NCBI GenBank assembly: GCA_947492525.1
Contig: CANLNQ010000030.1
Coordinates: 1-64,000, forward strand
Reading direction: 5' to 3'
From: an uncultured Granulosicoccus sp.
Lineage (GTDB): Bacteria; Pseudomonadota; Gammaproteobacteria; Granulosicoccales; Granulosicoccaceae
Length of the DNA stretch: 64,000 nucleotides
The notes beneath the pieces are model-generated. The model had not been told where the DNA came from and searched no databases. It was given only the letters and a program-made list of their open reading frames with translations. Position numbers and translations under genes: made by a program. The number at the start of each line of letters is the position of its first letter. The stretch's first letter is position 1. Shown in pieces: positions 61,468 to 64,000 of the stretch.

Positions 61468-61710
61468 ATGACGGACGATGAAAAAATATTCTTAGTTTTC
61501 AAGGATGTACTGAAAATCTCTGACGACGTTGATCGGAGCACACTACGGTACAACGAAACAAATGGCTGGGACTCGATCGGCCATATGAGCTTGATCGCGG
61601 GACTTGAAGACAGCTTCGATTGCATGCTCGATACAGATGACATTCTTGACATGAGTAGCTTCGACAAGGCTCGCGAAATCATGGGAAAGTATCGTGACTC
61701 TTCGGATTGA
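61468..61710 (+). CDS. acyl carrier protein
   Basis: An 80-residue acidic carrier protein with the phosphopantetheine Ser36 in GWDSIGHMSL and a four-helix-like pattern around it. It differs from the housekeeping ACP and is probably dedicated to this pathway. Its 3' end overlaps the SDR gene by 17 nt, so both are made from one transcript with the acyl ligase. It diverges from the LpxD-like gene across a 241-nt spacer in which I see no gene. It could deliver the acyl chain used by that acyltransferase. Confidence 0.92.
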   Translation: MTDDEKIFLVFKDVLKISDDVDRSTLRYNETNGWDSIGHMSLIAGLEDSFDCMLDTDDILDMSSFDKAREIMGKYRDSSD

Positions 61711-62446
61711 AGACGGCTGTGCAATAGTCACCGGCGGTAGCCGAGGTATAGGGCTTGCTGTCGCCGAGAAACTTGCAACGGCGGGAATGAATCTGATTCT
61801 TGTCGGGCGCTCGGAGCAGACCGCATTGCAGAAAGTGGCTGAAGAAATTGCTAGTCGCCATGATAGACGTGTACTGACAGTTAGCGGTGATGTTGGGAAA
61901 CCGGAAACTGCTCAGAAAGCCGCACGATTGGCATTCAGCGAATTCAGGCGCCTTGATGCGCTGGTGAACAACGCAGGAATTTTGGACGACGCACTGATTG
62001 GAATGATCAGCGAAGATTCCATAGACACGACATTGAGCACGAACATAAAAGGAGTTATCAATTTCACTCAGAGTTCCGCTCGCCTGATGGAGCGCGGCGG
62101 TGGCGGAAGTATCGTCAATGTCAGTTCCATCATAGGTCGGTTCGGCAACACTGGACAAATTGTCTATGGTGCATCGAAGGCTGCTGTGATAGGCGCTACG
62201 TTGTCGGCGGCGAAAGAATTGGCCTCCAGACAGATTCGTGTGAACGCAGTAGCCCCCGGATACATCGCTACTGATATGATCAAGAACATTGACAAGGAGA
62301 CAGATCAGCAACGTCGAGACAGCATCGGCATGGGCCGCATTGGTCAGCCGGGTGACGTTGCCAACGCAGTCTTGTTTCTGGTATCCGACCTGTCTTCTTA
62401 TGTTACTGGGCAGGTACTTGGTGTAGATGGGGCGATGCTTGTCTGA
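61694..62446 (+). CDS. 3-oxoacyl-ACP reductase-like SDR (FabG type)
   Basis: A 250-residue classical SDR with the NADPH-binding TGGSRGIG (residues 13-20), NNAG (92-95) and the catalytic triad Ser145, Tyr158 and Lys162 in VNVSS and YGASK. The C-terminal VAPGYIATDM is typical of FabG. Reduction of a 3-oxoacyl group on the adjacent ACP to 3-hydroxyacyl, as LpxD-type enzymes prefer, is a reasonable inference. Start is a GTG at 61694, overlapping the ACP gene by 17 nt. Its 3' end overlaps the ligase start by about 20 nt. Confidence 0.92.
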   Translation: MTLRIEDGCAIVTGGSRGIGLAVAEKLATAGMNLILVGRSEQTALQKVAEEIASRHDRRVLTVSGDVGKPETAQKAARLAFSEFRRLDALVNNAGILDDALIGMISEDSIDTTLSTNIKGVINFTQSSARLMERGGGGSIVNVSSIIGRFGNTGQIVYGASKAAVIGATLSAAKELASRQIRVNAVAPGYIATDMIKNIDKETDQQRRDSIGMGRIGQPGDVANAVLFLVSDLSSYVTGQVLGVDGAMLV

Positions 62447-63866
62447 TTCAATCGAATTTCCTTTTCTAGGCACCTCTGTTACCCACAGCAGGACTGCTGT
62501 CTGGTTGGATGGAAAGCCAGCTAAAAGTTACGGAGAACTAGTTGCCGACATTTCGAGATGGTCGCAGCTTATGCCTCACGGCAAGCGAGGCCTCGTCATG
62601 GCAAAAGTCAGTAACCAGCATCAAGGCTTGGCACCGATGTTTGCTGCACTGGCTCAAGGCCATGCGCTGATCTTGATTGACGCAGCATTGCCGCGATTTT
62701 CTCAGGAGGCGTTAATTGATGCCTATCGCCCCTCCCTGCTGGTTGATGCTGGCGATCCTGCCGTGGAGGCTGCCGCCACAAACACGGATTTCGAGCCCTT
62801 TGCAATGGACGAAGATCTTGCGTTGTTGCTCTCTACCAGCGGGTCAACCGGCAGCCCCAAGTTTGTCAGATTGACCCGTAAGGCGGTGCTTCACAATGCA
62901 AAGTCAATAGCCAACGCCCTGACCATAGACGAAGATGATATAGGGGTAGCGCATCTTGATATGCACTACTCCTACGGCTGGTCCGTGATCATCAGCCATC
63001 TGGTGGCTGGAGCAGGCCTTAGCTTTTCGACTTCTCGATTTACCGAGAAAGGGTTCTGGCAGTCAATTCGAGATAGTAAAGCCACACACCTGCCAGGCGT
63101 ACCGGTTCATTACAACATCATGCACCGCTTAGGGCTTGCTCGCCTAAAAATCCCTAGTGTGCACACGATGACCCAAGCAGGCGGGAGATTAGCTGAAAGT
63201 CTCTGTACATCGACACATGCGCATATGGAGTCGAACGGTAATCGCTTTTTCATCATGTACGGCCAAACTGAAGCCAGCCCACGCATGAGCACATTGCAGC
63301 ATGACGATTTTCCAGCTCACGGCAATACCGTTGGGAAGGCACTAGATGGTGGAAAATTCAGCATTGTAGACGCGAACGAACTCCCTGTTCCCCATGGAAG
63401 CTCCGGCAGGGTAATCTACCACGGACCCAATGTCATGCTCGGCTATGCGAATAGCTGGCTGGATCTGTGCCTCGGGGATCAGTTGCAGGGAACACTGGAT
63501 ACGGGAGATCTGGGCAATTTGGACGCCGATGGATTTCTGACTATAGAAGGTCGCCAATCGCGTAGCGGAAAGGTGTTCGGACTAAGGGTCAACCTTGATG
63601 AAGTTGAAGCACATCTAGGTGCCCTGGGAAATTATCTAGTGTGCCCCTGGAACGATCAGATTGCATTGGTGCAGGTTTCAGATCAGAGCTCAGCTCTATC
63701 GATCACAGATAACGCTGATGAGGCAGAAGAAGAAAAAATACTAATACATCTCGACGAACGTTTCAAATTGCCCCGTGCCAGTTGGCGTTTTTTCGTCGTC
63801 AACGAAGTACCGGTCACTCCCAGAGGTAAGACAGACTATGTTGAACTTGCGAGGCGCTTGATGTGA
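62427..63866 (+). CDS. AMP-forming acyl ligase (acyl-CoA synthetase family)
   Basis: A 479-residue adenylate-forming enzyme. The A3-type motif LLSTSGSTGSPKFV lies near residue 135, YGQTEASPR near 275, LDTGDLGNLDADG near 355 and the catalytic Lys in PRGKTDY near 470. The A8-type hinge loop is short. It probably activates a fatty or other carboxylic acid and loads it onto the preceding ACP. The start is uncertain: ATG 62427 gives the full length, while a TTG at 62439 (MSDSIEF) is plausible; both overlap the SDR gene. The next gene starts within its stop codon. Confidence 0.9.
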   Translation: MGRCLSDSIEFPFLGTSVTHSRTAVWLDGKPAKSYGELVADISRWSQLMPHGKRGLVMAKVSNQHQGLAPMFAALAQGHALILIDAALPRFSQEALIDAYRPSLLVDAGDPAVEAAATNTDFEPFAMDEDLALLLSTSGSTGSPKFVRLTRKAVLHNAKSIANALTIDEDDIGVAHLDMHYSYGWSVIISHLVAGAGLSFSTSRFTEKGFWQSIRDSKATHLPGVPVHYNIMHRLGLARLKIPSVHTMTQAGGRLAESLCTSTHAHMESNGNRFFIMYGQTEASPRMSTLQHDDFPAHGNTVGKALDGGKFSIVDANELPVPHGSSGRVIYHGPNVMLGYANSWLDLCLGDQLQGTLDTGDLGNLDADGFLTIEGRQSRSGKVFGLRVNLDEVEAHLGALGNYLVCPWNDQIALVQVSDQSSALSITDNADEAEEEKILIHLDERFKLPRASWRFFVVNEVPVTPRGKTDYVELARRLM

Positions 63867-64000
63867 GCCTGGTAGAATTACGGATGCTGCCGAGCCATGC
63901 AGCCGATCCAGCTATCAAATCCAGCTTGATGCTAGATGGACTAAACGAACTCTCCAACCATCACTACAAGTCGTGCGAACCGTACAGACGCATTGTCGAT
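63863..64000 (+). CDS. 5' fragment of a further gene (unidentified)
   Basis: A GTG at 63863 overlaps the ligase stop (GTGA) and opens a frame that stays open to the window end, 46 codons. The protein begins VSLVELRMLPSHAAD and continues LNELSNHHYKSCEPYRRIVD. The tail resembles the helical start of LuxE-type acyl-protein synthetases or similar acyl-handling enzymes, but this is a weak guess from context. Coupling to the ligase gene makes it likely to be a true gene of the same operon. Confidence 0.6.
   Translation, partial: MSLVELRMLPSHAADPAIKSSLMLDGLNELSNHHYKSCEPYRRIVD

Noticed and set aside
61679-62473. 264-codon minus frame
   Set aside because: It lies opposite an SDR gene with intact cofactor and catalytic motifs.

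Overview
The window looks like an exopolysaccharide / surface-glycan locus of a gammaproteobacterium with moderate GC content, probably marine and Granulosicoccus-like. That placement is inferred from the genes (Gram-negative Wza/Wzc export, lipoproteins, MurB, MnmD, a large secretion-oriented gene set) and has not been tested by any search. There are no rRNA, tRNA, CRISPR, phage or transposase genes that I can see. The strand changes often, so the locus is a mosaic of short transcription units.

Layout. 1-8040 (mostly +): a short tandem repeat, an unknown protein, the tRNA methyltransferase MnmD carrying a repeat insertion, UDP-glucose dehydrogenase, a MATE exporter, MurB and a DUF4910-type aminopeptidase-like protein. 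8003-14465 (-): a sugar C-methyltransferase-like protein, a class III aminotransferase, a GT61 transferase, the lipid-linked priming glycosyl-1-phosphate transferase and a GT26 transferase. 14664-23648 (+): a secreted PL14-like protein, a VanZ-like membrane protein, flippase 1, a GT2 and a 1420-residue repeat lipoprotein that ends in a second PL14-like domain. 23681-26291 (-): polymerase/ligase 1 and an epimerase. 26522-27595 (+): a GT4. 27850-32642 (-): the export operon (outer-membrane beta-barrel, Wza-like lipoprotein, Wzc-like tyrosine autokinase). 33302-33871 (+): a YdcF-like protein. 33936-43210 (-): a two-gene NRPS/PKS assembly line. 43299-61226 (mainly -, visibly more AT-rich from about 44.5 to 48 kb): a second glycan set with flippase 2, polymerase 2, a second coiled-coil lipoprotein, three GT4 enzymes, an AsnB-type amidotransferase, a PIG-L deacetylase, an LpxD-like acyltransferase, a ceramidase-like protein, a FemAB-like GNAT and a dimethylformamidase-like protein. 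61468-64000 (+): a dedicated acyl carrier protein, an SDR ketoreductase, an AMP-forming acyl ligase and the start of a further gene.

How it may fit together (inference). One priming transferase and one Wza/Wzc/barrel exporter serve two sets of flippase, polymerase and glycosyltransferases. Ugd supplies UDP-glucuronate, which the AsnB-like enzyme could amidate. PIG-L plus the LpxD-like enzyme, fed by the private ACP/SDR/ligase set, could replace an N-acetyl group on a sugar with another acyl chain. The NRPS/PKS (predicted serine plus a malonate unit) may supply a peptide-polyketide substituent or an unrelated small molecule. Two lipoproteins with long Ala/Glu/Lys coiled-coil stretches each sit beside a polymerase gene and are candidates for holding or trimming the glycan at the surface. 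The most unusual items are this pair of stalked lipoproteins, the NRPS/PKS with an epimerase-type domain that has lost its catalytic Glu, and the acyl-exchange module.
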